A stretch of DNA of 64,000 nucleotides, taken from positions 1 through 64,000 of the forward strand of contig JAMXBD010001578.1 in NCBI GenBank assembly GCA_024138025.1, read 5' to 3'. This DNA is from Combretum micranthum (lineage: Eukaryota > Streptophyta > Magnoliopsida > Myrtales > Combretaceae). Numbering within the stretch: the first letter of the stretch is position 1; each line of letters begins with the position of its first letter. Below are positions 43,925 to 56,457 of the stretch, one piece after another. The translations under genes were made by a program, and so were the position numbers. The notes beneath the pieces were generated by a model. That model had not been told where the DNA came from. It saw only the letters and a list, made by a program, of their open reading frames with translations, and searched no databases.

Positions 43925-44509
43925 CTGTTCATTTAAACATCTATTGGGTATAAGCTACACTAGCTTAGTGAGTAAGAACTTCCAGGATTACATTTATAAC
44001 ACATCATACAATCAAGTGATTAGTCGACAAGTGATATGCATCAAACACGTGAATTCAACAAACATATGACCAGCCGGAAATCATATGTGGATGGACTTGC
44101 CCTCCATCCCGGGTTAGCAGATTAACGAATCCTGTGTACGAACCAAGACCGTTTCAGCTTACGGACAACTTTGAACTATAAATTCGTTTAAGGACAACGA
44201 TTAACCAACAAATGCTAATGCTCCATCCCCATCGTGATATGAATGAGTTCAATTTCATCTTCAATTCCGAATAATCAATTATATCAATTCTTTTAAGTGA
44301 TCAATCAATAATCCAGACAGTCAATTCTAATTCATCTATAAGCAATAGTTAATCACCGGCTTCGATATTCTTATTTATTTCTCACATCAATAATAAGCAT
44401 ACATAGTCCCATTGTCCCCATCATGCATATCCGTTTTATCTTTACCAAATATCTAGTGCGACTATTATTACAATCACATACAATAAATGAAATCGGAAGT
44501 AATACTCAC
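43925..44509 (-). other. Intron-like interval in LTR, copy 6 (585 bp)
   Basis: On the minus strand the donor is CCGA/GTGAGTATT at 44509; the acceptor AAATGAACAG/GTTA ends at 43925. This is the weakest acceptor of the set. Confidence 0.35.
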
Positions 44510-44677
44510 TCGGCCATTGGATCACCGGTCTCTTAGTACAAGTAATCCAGTGGTAAGGAATCGTCAATATTGGGGTCACCTAAAAAGGAAGAAATACCTT
44601 AATAAGTATTTCATCACTTAACTAGTTTAAGCTATCTCATACAAACTATCAAATTCGTAATTCTCGTCCTAAGCAGT

Positions 44678-44724
44678 AATTCCAACTTAAAACGGCCATA
44701 ACTTGATCGTTTTAACTCGGAATT
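44678..44724 (-). other. Conserved LTR hairpin, copy 6, with compensatory change
   Basis: Minus-strand arms AATTCCGAGTTAAAACG and CGTTTTAAGTTGGAATT. Where copies 1 and 2 have a T-A pair next to the loop, this copy has C-G on both sides, so pairing is kept. Confidence 0.65.
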
Positions 44725-45218
44725 TAGTAAATTATATATCGATTTCTATCTACTTCAAAAGATCTATCTAATTCTAATATTATATTTAAGTTTTGAAAAC
44801 TTTGAAGCTTTGAAATCGGATCAGATCAGAACAGTAGCAAATTCCAACTCTGAAAAATAGTTTTGTAAATGTTTGTAATGTTCCTATTATATAGATCAAC
44901 TATACATGCAATATTAATGATTTCCTATCATGAATGGCATGTTATGAGCTTGATGTATGCATGCCTTTGACAATATTTACTAAAAGGAATTTTAGAAACT
45001 TTTTATTTGTAAGGCTCCATGGCTATTTACTTTCAAGAAGACTAGCTTCCTAACTTTGATCATTTCCATTTGTTTTGGATTTATTTCTTAAGAAAATATA
45101 ATTATCCTTGTTAAAATTGAGTCTTCATTATATCTATTACTTATGACCTTCATTTCTACATAAAAATTTCCATTTTACACTTTGTAAACATGTCTTCAAG
45201 TAGGGTTGATTCCAAAAT

Positions 45219-46567
45219 CCGAATTTTGTAAAAATTGTTTTTGTGGTGATTCCTTTAAGTAAAAATCATTTGATACTTTGAAAATTAAGCTCAACCATGC
45301 CTAGCCACTAAGGACTTCATTTCTTTGATAAAACTTCTAATTTGAGTTTGAAAAATATGGGTTTTCATGCCATTACTCATTATTACGAATTTCTTAAAAT
45401 GACAACAACTCTTTTTCCTACTTATTTCTATAATGCACCATGCATATATGTATTACCTACAAGCTATTGTTATGAAGGTTATGAGATGATCTACCTATAT
45501 GTATACATATGGTACCAAGAATTCTTTTTGAAAACTTTACTTTGCAAAACTTTGAATTTTACTAGACTTAAGAAAAATAGTTTTTTCTTCTTGTAAAATC
45601 ATATTTGCTTTTATAAAATTCAACCTTGATGACCTATATAACCATCACCTTCATTATTTCAATAAAAACCTTCATTTTGGGGTTAGAAAATAGGTGTTTA
45701 ATAGGTGGTTTGCTAAGTACGAATTTTACAAAATTTTAAAGAATGAAAACATTGTTTAACCTATTCTTGGAAACATTTGTTATTCTAGGGTTATATTTTG
45801 ATAAACTTCTCTTATCCTTGTCAAAACTTGGTCTTTATTACATATATTCCCTAGGACTTCCATTTTCCTATAAAAATTATCATTTTGGCATTTGGAAATA
45901 GGTGTTTAAATAGTGGCTATTTTCAAATCCGAATTTTGAGAAATTCATTTGAGCTTGTTTTCTTTGTAAAACTCATTTAGTCTTTCAAAAACCATTTCCT
46001 AATCAAACCTACCCCTTAAGGCTTCCATTTCTAAAAGTCTTGTTTTGAAGTTGAAAAATGGTTTTCAAAATTGACCTTGGTTGAGATCCGAATTTACAAT
46101 ATTTACTTTTGGATATATCTTTTGATAAAAACTTCATTTTTGAGTTGGAAAACATGTTTTTAAAATATGCCTTAGCCTAAATCCGAAAATGAGATTTTTA
46201 TTTTGAAAATAACTTTTGAAAATCACCTTGATTCTTGTAAAAAGAAGTCTTGATGATATACATACATTAAGCCTTCATTATCTAAGTAAAAATTTCATTT
46301 TGACACTTGGAAAGTGGTTTTTAAATAGGGTCTTGCTTAAATACGAATTTCACCATTTTTGTTTGAGTTCAAAACCAAGATCTACACTTAATATGAACAT
46401 AAATATAAAAGAAATCCATGGTAGTAAACTATAAACTCATAGATCTAAACTTTACTCATCAAAATCATTCATTCATGTTATCTATTCCCTAATCCCTTCA
46501 TTTTAAATGAAAAAACACATTTTGAAGTTGAAAAATAACTTTTCTAAATATGGTTCCTTTTTCATCC
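45219..46567 (-). repeat. Eight diverged internal repeats, about 90-330 bp apart
   Basis: Anchor CCGAATTTT or ACGAATTT, preceded by a TTAAATAGG-like run and TTCATTTT words, occurs near 45219, 45386, 45719, 45929, 46089, 46183, 46344 and 46567. Sister LTRs have three anchors (30031, 30198, 30400 and 60544, 60712, 60914). Confidence 0.65.
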
Positions 46568-48687
46568 GAATTTTCAAAAATGATTTTTGTTGAAATAAAA
46601 TAATCTTGAGCTTTCTAAAACTTTCTACTATCATCATGCTACTACAAGTTGTTTATGAACATAAAACAAAAGTCTAATGCATGTATGAACTAAAACACTA
46701 GATCTAGTTTACTATACTAGTTATAAATGCATGAACACTAAGATAGTTATGTGAATGATGAATATATGCATAAATCATAAGCAATAACAAAAATAATAAT
46801 CAAATAACAAGATCTAAAGCATAAACAAAAATCAAAGCTACAAAAAGTTAGATCTACAAAATATAACTACTTTTAGCAAGAAAATAATAATGATACAAGA
46901 TAATAATCATGGAGAAGAGGAGTGTTTCATTTTTGGCATCATCATCCTTAGCTTTTAAGCTTATGGAAGGTTCATTTGATGCATGAAACTTCACTATACT
47001 TTACCTATATCACCTATGGAAGCTTTAGACAAGAGTTTTATCCAAGAATCTTGAAGAAATATGTGTGGAAGCTTATAGAAGAACTAGGGGCAGCTTGTGT
47101 TCTTGCAAGAACAAGAATAAAAGAAGAAAGAAAGAGAGGAAAAAGAGAGGAAATGAGATAGGGTTTCAAAGGGAAATGAAAAAAAATAAATGAGGCATTA
47201 AATGGAGAGAGTGGAGTGTATTAAATGAAAGAAAAAAAATAAAACAAGGACAGCAAAGGGAGTACTGCACGTGAATGAGAGAAGAGAGAGAGAGGGAATT
47301 TTTTGAATTTTGACTTGAAATTGAAATGTGTAATTAATGTGTATGTGTTGCTTCTTTAAGAAGGATTGGAATATATTTATTTTAGTCAAATTGGGAGTAA
47401 ACTAAAGGACAAGGGCAGCAAAAAGAAGAGAAAAATCTGCCATGAAGTGTGGGATAAAGTGTAAAAGATTGAAGTGAAAAAGAAGTGATATGTGAAAGGT
47501 TACTTGAAGTATGGTTGGAAAAAGTATTTTTTATTAGAAAAATACAAAATAAAATTAGGAAAAATATTTTTAAATGAGTGGCAGAATTTTCATAAATAAA
47601 ATTAAATAATTATTTGAATTATTTTAGTATTTCAACAAATATGTTACGGTATGATCAAAATATGCGAAATGAGCTATAAATGATATTTTTATAACTCGAA
47701 AAATTCTAAAAAATTATTTTATGAAAATAAAAATATTTTTCAATTATTAAATTAATTTATTTTATTTTTAGTATCGGGTTTTAAACAGAATCCGTAAGCC
47801 CGAAACGAACTAAATTTTAGAAAAACAAAATTTTCTATAATATAAAATATTTATCTAAAAATATAAGGGTTTATAAGAATAATAAAATTGTGTAATGAAA
47901 TAGAAGTGAATAGTGCAAAAGACTAATTAATTACCGGTAGTAATGAAATACGAATATAATCGCAAAATCAGATATTCTAGTTATGAAAAATTATAAAACT
48001 GATATTTTATAAATCCTTATGAAAATATGAGTCTAATGGTACTAATGGTATTTTTTTATATCTCGAGCCCAAGACACGCTTTTCGAAGTTGTATGAACGG
48101 GTTCGAAATAGTAAAAAATTTACAATATGATATTTTTAAGCAACTTATACTACTACGAGCTATTCTACACACTTAAACTACACCTTAGCCTCTAGTTAAG
48201 GGCGCTAGATTGCCGGACTTAAACTACTGTATTCCACTTAGGTTTCCGGGTGATTTTCCGGTTTAGATCTTTGCCAATTTGGAAACTGATATTTTTGTTT
48301 ATACAACATATTTGATTTGAGAAATTTATTTTAAATTTGATTTTTGTAAGTATTTAATATCTCTCACATTTTCGGAATTCTTGAATTGATTTTTATTTCC
48401 GAAAGTTATTCATTATTTACTTTTTAATAATTTTTTTTGGGTTCTATATTACCCGATTTTTAAGTCAGAGTTAAGTATGGAATTTGTCGTACGTAGTGGT
48501 TTTGGATTTGAAGACTATTGAGTTTTTATTTTATTTTTAAGAAATCTCATTTTCTCAAGATTAAGAAATTTCTAGATTCGTTCGTGATATAAGACTAGTC
48601 GAAGTTCGGTTTTAATTTAGAGTGATTTTTAGGGTTTATTTTCGAAGTTCATCTTAGAATTATTTACTGAAATTTTCAGAGCTTACA

Positions 48688-48759
48688 TATCTTTCTACCA
48701 ACACGAGATATGCACCATTTCACTTATGAAGCATTGTATTACCTTTTAGATATGTGACA
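48688..48759. other. Short unassigned spacer between two minus-strand LTRs
   Basis: Seventy-two bases with no motif recognised. It is neither C-family nor B-family continuation, so a deletion or rearrangement is likely here. Confidence 0.4.
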
Positions 48760-49127
48760 TGTTACACCCTGTAGGTACCCTAGTAGTAGTAAACAAGCGA
48801 CACTTGAATACTATCACTAGATTATCTTTAGAGAATGACATATTTTCTAACAACAGAATCTTTTAGTTTCTTTGATAAGAAATGATAAATACATGTAAAC
48901 CATAGATCAATAAATAACTATCATCTCAGTGCTTGAATATAATATTACAAATCATACTGTCTTTCTAAAATGTCTCTAAATACATAATTGATAATTTAAA
49001 TACTAACTAACTTAGACTAAAAATAAAAGTAAGTAACTTATCTCATAATCTCCCATGAACTTCCACTCTTGAAGTTCTTACAGGAGCTAAATTCTTGGAA
49101 GTGATAAGCCATGGCTTACGTATAAGC

Positions 49128-49871
49128 CTGAAAGGATTGTTGAAGTGTGAGCGAAACCACGGGCTTAGTGAATAACTAGAACTTACCACACGTCAAGCAC
49201 GTTTATTGACAATCATATGAAATACAACAATAAAGCATATGTACAAATACAAATCTGCATAACCCGAAATCCAAAGTATGATAGAGATTTACGGCCTCTC
49301 ATCAAGGTTGAAGGATCACAATACTATGGCCCACCTATTTAGGAGAGGCTAAACATACAGGAAAACAATAATATTCACTTTAATTATCTCTTTAAAGTAG
49401 TCATATCTTAACATTCATTTCCTTTTTTTTTTTTAGCTTTAGAAACTCTACTGAGTGTTAGTCATTTCAGAGCAATACCATAAGCGGCATCCTTCATTTA
49501 CTAGTTAGTTCCTATGATATCGATAGCTCAAAGGTAATCTTGCATAGAACTAATAGCTTCTTTGCCTAGTAGTACTAAGCATTATCAGAGGGTCGAAATA
49601 CCAACACGTAGTACCACTTACTTATATGTAGTATATGCAAGTCGTGTGATGCATGTCTATTTTCATTTGTAGCACCAATAGTTTTTAGTCAGGCTTAATG
49701 TGGCCAATCAATATATAGACAAGGATTTCATTATCACTTTTAATAATATAGCTTGGCAACCACCAATTCATACAACATACTTCTCACACATTGAAATATG
49801 TCTATTATTTTTTCTTTAAAGATACAGGTAGGCTACAAGTACAAACAATGTAATAAGTCTGAGTTACTCAC
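49128..49871 (-). other. Intron-like interval in LTR, family B (744 bp)
   Basis: On the minus strand the donor is TAG/GTGAGTAAC at 49871; the acceptor AATCCTTTCAG/G ends at 49128. Both ends resemble the other B copy at 35133-35913. Confidence 0.45.
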
Positions 49872-50367
49872 CTACTCATATTGATCAGTTGTAATAGTCC
49901 TCTGGAAAGTCCTCTAACAGATTCATATCACCTATTGAGTGAAAATATTTACTAATCAGATATATATATCTATCTATAAATATATCCTACTAATCGTCTA
50001 AGCGTCCTATATTGATGTTTGATTTTATTTTTGTTAATTATATTGATCTCTTAGTGGCCTTACAGTAACAAATATTTATTAGTTAATATTTATTTTCATG
50101 TTGCTTGTCTTGTTCTCATATGGTATTTGACTTGTATATATGGTGTTTTTCCTATCTTTTAATTTGATTGTTCTATGATAACTGTTATTTTTTTCTATCT
50201 TTTTATTTTTATCATATTTCTCTTTATCTATCTCATATATTTATCTTGTTATTTTTTAAATGATTCTACTTGTAAATTTAACTTATTTAAAATTTCCATT
50301 CTTGTTTATTTACCAATATAGGTTGAGTTTTAAACAATTATCATAATTTATTCTTATTTGTAAAGTA

Positions 50368-50441
50368 TAATAATATTAGTAATAATGATAATAATATTAA
50401 TATTAATATTAATAAATAATAATAATAATAATCTTAATGGC

Positions 50442-50475
<34 letters not shown>

Positions 50476-50476
50476 T
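50368..50476. repeat. AAT/ATT microsatellite array
   Basis: Mixed (AAT)n and (ATT)n, the same LTR position as 34524-34579. Confidence 0.9.
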
Positions 50477-52091
50477 TCAAAATAAATAAAATAGATATTA
50501 TTATTATTTATTTTTTAATATAATCCGAGAGGAACACGGCTTGGTACACAGCCATGTACCAGTCATGTATTTCTATAAACATGGCCTCTTAAAAAAAAAT
50601 AAATAAAGCCGGGAGAAACATGGGGAGTTCACCACCCCATGTATTACCCATGCTCATCTGCGAATTACACTATTCATCATCTTCAACTCGATTTTGATCC
50701 ATTTTTTCATGATTTTCCCCATTCAACTTGTTTTTAAATTATTCCTAAGTGTTTTTACATGATATATATACACACACACACATTATCATCTTACAACATA
50801 TAAACATGCATATAATTCTTGTTTTATGAATATAAAGAGTGTAACTAGGGTTTATCAAAGTTTACCTTATTGGGACTGTTATGGATGTTTTAAACTCCGT
50901 TCCCGAGCTGGTTTCAAACCTAGGATTAACAAAACATTGTTTAAGACAATGTTCAAGTTATATCTAATCCCAAAACGAATTTTACTCTTACCTTTTTTGT
51001 TCCTTTCCCAAGCTTGTTTTGTGTTATAATAAAGCTAGATTGTTTGAGCTTGGTTTGTTAACTATAAAGGTGATTTGCAGAGTTGAACGGGATGGATTTT
51101 GGCTATTTGAGTAGTTTAAAGACTGATTTTTTGGTGTACATTAAAGCTTTGTTCTTATGTTCATTAAGATATAATATATATATATATATATATAAAAGAA
51201 AGAAGTTGCAGCTTGCATATATTTGGCCAAGAAACGAGGGTTTGTTTCATCGAAATACTCCTTGAATTGTAAGGCTTGGGCTACATTTAATGAAGATTCT
51301 ACTTGGCTTCATTTGGTTGGTTGAGTTGTCAAATTTGTTGACTTTTTCTTGTACAAATTGTTAGTGATTTTCGGCTGGAGAATTTCTATGCAAATCTAGC
51401 CATATATTTGGTGCAATTCACACCATATTTGTAGGAAATTTATTAATATATTATTTATTTAGTTAATTATCTAAGTTTTAGGGTAGTTTACTAAGTTAAA
51501 CGAGTACAAATATGACAATCATTCAAGAGTTTTATCTCCAAAAATTTATATAGAGTTCTACAAATTTTTTAGATTGTTATTGAGTTCAACTTTGGGTTTA
51601 AAATTTACACAATTAATTACTTTTAGAGTTTCAGCTCCCGATTAGGGTTTTCTAAGCTTAATATGAAATACCCCAAATCTTCACCTAAATTAGAAATTGA
51701 GTAGATTAAATGAATCAAGTGAATTATAGGATTTAATTAGACAAGTTGGCTTAATTTAATTAGCTAATAATTAAGTTGGTTTTGAGATTTGAAATTCCTA
51801 AAATCCCTAAATGTGTTCTAAAAATGTTTAGAGGATTCCTAAACTCTTGATTTTTAGCCTAAACACTAATTCCTAAATCTCAGTAAAATTTGAGTTCATT
51901 TGCTTGAATAAAAATATCGTTCTTAAACCCGAACTCAAATTAAATATCTTTGTATCCAAATTAAATTCTAAATTAAGTTCTTATTTTAAGATCTTAATTT
52001 ATAATCTATTAGTTCAGAAATCATCTTTTAAATACTTCCGGAACTATAGATATTGATCTGATAGTTCTAAACCAATACCCTATTTCTATTT

Positions 52092-52100
52092 TATATAAAT
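52092..52100 (+). promoter_or_regulatory. LTR TATA box, family C
   Basis: TATATAAAT, followed within 40 bp by a long TTTC/CTT-rich pyrimidine leader, the same promoter layout as the A LTRs. Confidence 0.5.
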
Positions 52101-52135
52101 TTAGCTTTGTTTTTTATTTTTTTTATTATTTCTTT

Positions 52136-52235
52136 TTGCTGCCTTTTCTTTCTTTCTTTTTCATTTTTCGTTTTTTCTCTTTTCTTTCTTTCTTTCTTTC
52201 TTTCTTCTTCTTCTTCTTTTCTTCTTTCCCTCTCC
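52136..52235 (+). repeat. Pyrimidine-rich (TTTC)n/(CTT)n stretch
   Basis: Almost pure C/T with TTTC and TTC units, immediately after the C LTR TATA box. Confidence 0.85.
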
Positions 52236-52689
52236 AAAATTCAAGACTTGAATCTCAAGATCAAAGCCAACTAGAGGATGAATCAAGATTAGGAGATGAA
52301 CTAGATAGAGAAAACCGAGCTAGAGGATGAAGCTTCAACTTCTTTTCTTCTCTAAAGCTAAGTTTTCTATTTCAATTTCTCCTTGTTTTTACTTGTTATT
52401 TACATTTGTAATTGATGAGTTAATGTTGAATTGGTTGAGAGTGCTGTTTATTTATGTATTTTGATATATGCTTGTTAGAAGTCGGATTGTGAAGAGGAAG
52501 AAGATGATGAATAGTAGTTGTGATGGTTTGATTGTTGTTTGAAGTTGTTGGAGGAAGATTGAAGTGTTAGGAGTTGTTATTAGAGTTTATTTGTTAGAAT
52601 TGATATAGGAAGCTTAGTAAATGATTTGAAGAAGTTTTGATAAAAGAAAAGTGTAAAAAAAAAACCTCTTTTCGCAAACCTGTTCTGTT

Positions 52690-52870
52690 GTCAACGCCGG
52701 CTCCTGGAGCTTCTACGCGACCGGCTTTGAGGCGGTGTTGATGGGAACAGAATGTATTTTCTTAAAGCTGCCTTTACACTACCGGTGTTGAACCTGTATG
52801 CTGCCGGCTTTGAAATTTACGCTGCCAGCTTCGAAATTTAAGCCGTCGGCTTTGAAGTGCCGGTGTTCCT
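52690..52870 (+). repeat. GC-rich module of family C
   Basis: Four or more repeats of GC(C)GGCTTTGAA-like words mixed with ACCGGTGTTGA. Its counterpart, inverted and diverged, is at 43425-43550. Confidence 0.7.
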
Positions 52871-54734
52871 TTTACTTAGTGCCCTGTTTCACAGCCTCTT
52901 CGTATTTTAGCCATAACTTTTTCATAAAACCTCCGATTGAGGTGATTCAAGTTGCTATAAAAAGCTTAAAAAGAGATCTAAAACTTTTATGTTTTGAGTT
53001 TTTACAAATTCGAAATGTATCAATGCTTAAATTTTGATTCTTTCCGGATGTTATGTTTTCTTAAACAAAATTAAAACTTGTTTTTGATTTCTAAATGTTT
53101 ATTGTTAAGTGTAAATGGATCTTTTTGAGTTAAAATGAGATAGATAAGTGATGTTTGATGTGTTATGTTGATAGATTGATTTAATTAAGCATGATTTAGA
53201 TAGATTTATAAATTCAACAAATAATTAAATTTCCAGGAGTATTAAACTAAAAGTAGTTATGTTGTATATATGATTTCCATTGCTTGATTTATGATGTTGT
53301 GATGACTTAGTGAAACTAAATGATCTTGGTAAGTATATAAATGATGAGTTAAGTATTTATATGAATTTTATTTGAATTTCCTTCATGCTAAGTTTAAGAT
53401 TTGTTTATTATTTGTTCTTATGATTAGCTATTGAACTTAAATGAACTTAGTTAAAACTTAAGTTCAACTTGATTAAATAGACTTGAATGAGTTAAAATGA
53501 ATTAGATTGAGTTAGTTTAACCATCTTTGACTTAGTTTTTGAACTAAATGATTAAGGTTAATTAATTTAGCTAAGTTTAAGTTAAGGTGAGTTCAAGTTG
53601 ACATAGATCCTACATGTATAATGAATTAGTAATGAATCTAAGTTCAACTTGACTAAATGAGCTTGAATTAGCTAAAAGGAATTAGATTACTTAAGTTAAT
53701 CAACTTGAACTAGTTTTAGATTAAATGACTAATCTAAACAATTTGGCTAAGGTTAAGTTGAAATGGGTTAATAGCTAATAATTAGCTTAGATGAATGAAT
53801 TAGGATGATCTTTGAATAATATGGGAATATGTTGTTTCAAATGTTTATTTGCTTTGAATATGAATGCTTTTATGTATGAATGCTTTATATATGCTATGTT
53901 TTGTGATAAGAAACATAATTAAAGTGAAAAGAATTACTTTGACAGACAAAGGAGAACTGTCCATATTTTGGCGGGGCGATATTCGCAGCCATAGTGGGGT
54001 TCCACATTAGTGTCTGATCAAATAGGATTTAATAAAATGAGTTTGAGATGAATGGATAAATAGCTTAAGTTCTTATATGATTTTGATGAAGTGGATGATT
54101 AGTTTAGTTTAGTTTCTTATACGAACTCTTTCCTTAACAGAAGTGGATATCTGATTTATCTTCTGGATTATCTTCTGGAATTCCTTTTGAGACTCTGTTT
54201 GGATTTCGTATATAAGGTACGCAGTAACTTGTGTGTTCGATGTTAGGATAGGCATCTAAAATAAATTAAGAACTTAAACTTGACTTAATAATTGATGAGT
54301 GTTGATTGTCTTTTACGCCGTTGAATTGGTTCGGAGAGCGGCACCTTGCTCAGATTGGGGGCATGGTACTGTTTCGTTATTGGATAGATTTATCTAGGAG
54401 ATATAAGTATCCAGCTACTTATATCAACCCCTGAGCGTCGTGATACGTTACTCAGGATCCCTAGTATTACGGGCTATGCCGAAGGTGGGGCTGCCTAGTC
54501 TGTATGAACAGTAGGGACCACTCAGGGAGGCGGACGTGATACTAGATCCTTGATGCCAGTTTGAATACTCCCGTGTTGATTTGTTTACTTTAAAGAAAGA
54601 TAATAACTTGTGATTGTCGCATTTGCATTTAGTTAAGCTCGTGTGTCACTCCGTGTGTGATTGTGTTGCTGTGTACTGGGCTTCGGCTCATTCTTGTTGT
54701 TGTTATTCTTTTTACAGGTTTTGTTGTTGATAAA

Positions 54735-54815
54735 GATGATGTTGATGAAGTTGATGATGATGAGTTCTTGTTGATGTTGGTGATGATGATGATGACGATG
54801 ATATGATGATGTTGT
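54735..54815 (+). repeat. GAT/GTT-rich low-complexity stretch
   Basis: Dense GATGATGAT and GTTGATG words. Apparent coding potential here is low complexity only. Confidence 0.8.
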
Positions 54816-55729
54816 TGCTATTGGTGATGCTTGACTCGGGTTTTGGCATTTTGATGATTCGAGAGAATTTGTGGATGAGTGAAGTGAGTAAGCGTGGATG
54901 TTGTTAGTTATTTTATTTCTTTTTGTTTGTATTAGTGAGAGCTGGATTTATGATTTAAACTTGTTATATTCTTTAAAGGGCATAGTAGAGCCCATGTTTT
55001 GTAATTTAAAACTTTTGCAAAGCTTTGTTTAATCTAATAATTCTCCACTTGAGAAGAGTGGAAGTTTTGAAATGTCTTTATTTCTAAATTGTTTATAAAA
55101 TTTATTTCCGCTGCTAAATCCAGTTATCTGAAAATCTAACTAAATAATTTCATAACCTAAAATCTAATAGCAATGTTCAATATAAATACCTTCTTTTAAG
55201 ACAGCCTTACATATAATTCGTAAGAGTTATATGTGGTTAAGGACTTGGTGTGCTTAATTTAAGAATTGAGCATGTCAGGTCTTTACATAATAGGCCTATT
55301 TTTTATTTAGTCTCTAATAGCTTAAAAATACTCTAATTAAAAAATGGTGTGATCCAAATATTTATTTGGAGTCTAGATTATTAGTTATAGATATGTTTAT
55401 ATTTTTATTGTATATGTATAACCCTAAGGGTTTATCTTTAATTTATCATTTTCTAACTATAAGCGTAATTGGTTATTTACTCTTTATCGCATTTAAAATC
55501 TTAACCATGTTATTCTTATATCTTGAGTTTTTGATACCCACTATGAAATCTTATTAGTAGTATTTAATACTATCTAGAAAACTTTGTTTTAAGGTTTGAA
55601 GCTATATACAGGCTCACTAATACTCGTGGTTTTATTTTAAAGTCTTTATTGGGTTCAATATTAACCATCTATTTTCTATATTTATATTTCTGTCTATTTT
55701 TATTGGTATGAAAAATTCTCGGGTTTACA

Positions 55730-56457
55730 ATATAAGCATTAATACAATGCGTTTCATTAAACACTTGTATCGCCTTGAAATATGCAATACGTATCGCTAA
55801 TCATAGATGTGATACACGGACTTATCAAAGTTTATACGGGTAGGTCATTGTATCGCTGGTGGTAGATGCATTACTAGTAAAATTAATGATGTTTCCACTT
55901 TAACATGCGACATAATGATGCTAATTTGGTATTTATTTGTGTACAATTTGTATTTGTGTATTCTTTTTGAAACAACGCTAGACACATGTTTCACCCGATT
56001 TTATCTATTTGAATTAAATGAGCTAAAATATACATGTTATAGGTGATAATTTGCCAATAAAGATTTATTAGGCCTGCAACCAAAGAGAAAGTCAAGATGA
56101 ATTAGCTTAGAGTAGATTGGATCCCTTTACCTTGAGCCCTTGCATGCTATTTATAGGTAATGCTATACCAGATTAGGGCCTCACAAGATATTCACTACTT
56201 ACATAGCTTATACCCTTGTTAGTAGCTGACTTGAATCTAAAGTGTTGGTTGTGATCATCTATGGAGGTTGGTCGAACAAAGATGAAGACTAATCCCTTTG
56301 ATGCACCCCCGAAGAGGATTTGACTACCTTTGTGGAGATGTGGTGTACCCTTATTGTGGTATAGAGAGTTTATGAGACATTGTTTAATGGGGAGCTTAAC
56401 AAGAAAGGGGAAGCTTAGTGGAAGAAGACCCCATCTTGGGTCTCTAAATGCACTAAG
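55730..56457. other. Unassigned spacer
   Basis: Between a minus-strand B LTR and a plus-strand A LTR. The left part repeats related words (TGTATCGC, TGCAATAC, TGCATTAC, TGATACAC at 55755-55875). The right part has a 112-codon minus-strand frame (56511-56173) that runs into the A LTR and has no recognised domain. Source unknown. Confidence 0.4.

Larger units (their letters stand above)
43553..48687 (-). repeat. Family-A LTR, minus strand, longest copy (5,135 bp)
   Basis: Read leftward it starts TGTAAGCTCTG at 48687 and ends CAGGGCGTGACA at 43553. Flanks AGACT and TATCT do not match, so no TSD. It contains an intron-like interval, a hairpin, and an array of eight diverged repeats (45219-46567) that explains much of its extra length. 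Frames inside (45342-45596, 46976-47161) are not conserved in sister LTRs. Confidence 0.82.
51664..55287 (+). repeat. Solo family-C LTR (3,624 bp) with perfect TSD TAATA
   Basis: Starts TGAAATACCCC and ends GGTCTTTACA; TAATA at 51659-51663 and 55288-55292. The minus-strand B LTR is continuous across it. It contains a TATA box (52092-52100), a C/T-rich leader (52136-52235), a GC-rich module (52690-52870) repeating GCCGGCTTTGAA and CCGGTGTT, a GAT-rich stretch (54735-54815) and an acceptor-like TTCTTTTTACAG ending at 54718. It ends differently from families A and B (TTTACA, not GTGACA). No coding region is credible. Confidence 0.93.
48760..55729 (-). repeat. Family-B LTR, minus strand, split by a solo C LTR
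   Basis: Read leftward it starts TGTAAACCCGAGAA at 55729 and ends GGGTGTAACA at 48760. It is interrupted by 51664-55292; about 3.34 kb without it. Alignment to 36774-37640 is clear on both sides of the interruption (51420-51660 and 55293-55729). It holds an AAT array (50368-50476), a GC-bearing word-repeat module (50525-50660) and an intron-like interval. Flanks do not give a clean TSD. Confidence 0.8.

Noticed and set aside
45342..47161. Short frames (84, 72 and 61 codons) in the long minus-strand A LTR
   Set aside because: They run antisense to the LTR or lie in its repeat array, and no counterpart is kept in 28246-31761 or 58826-62233.
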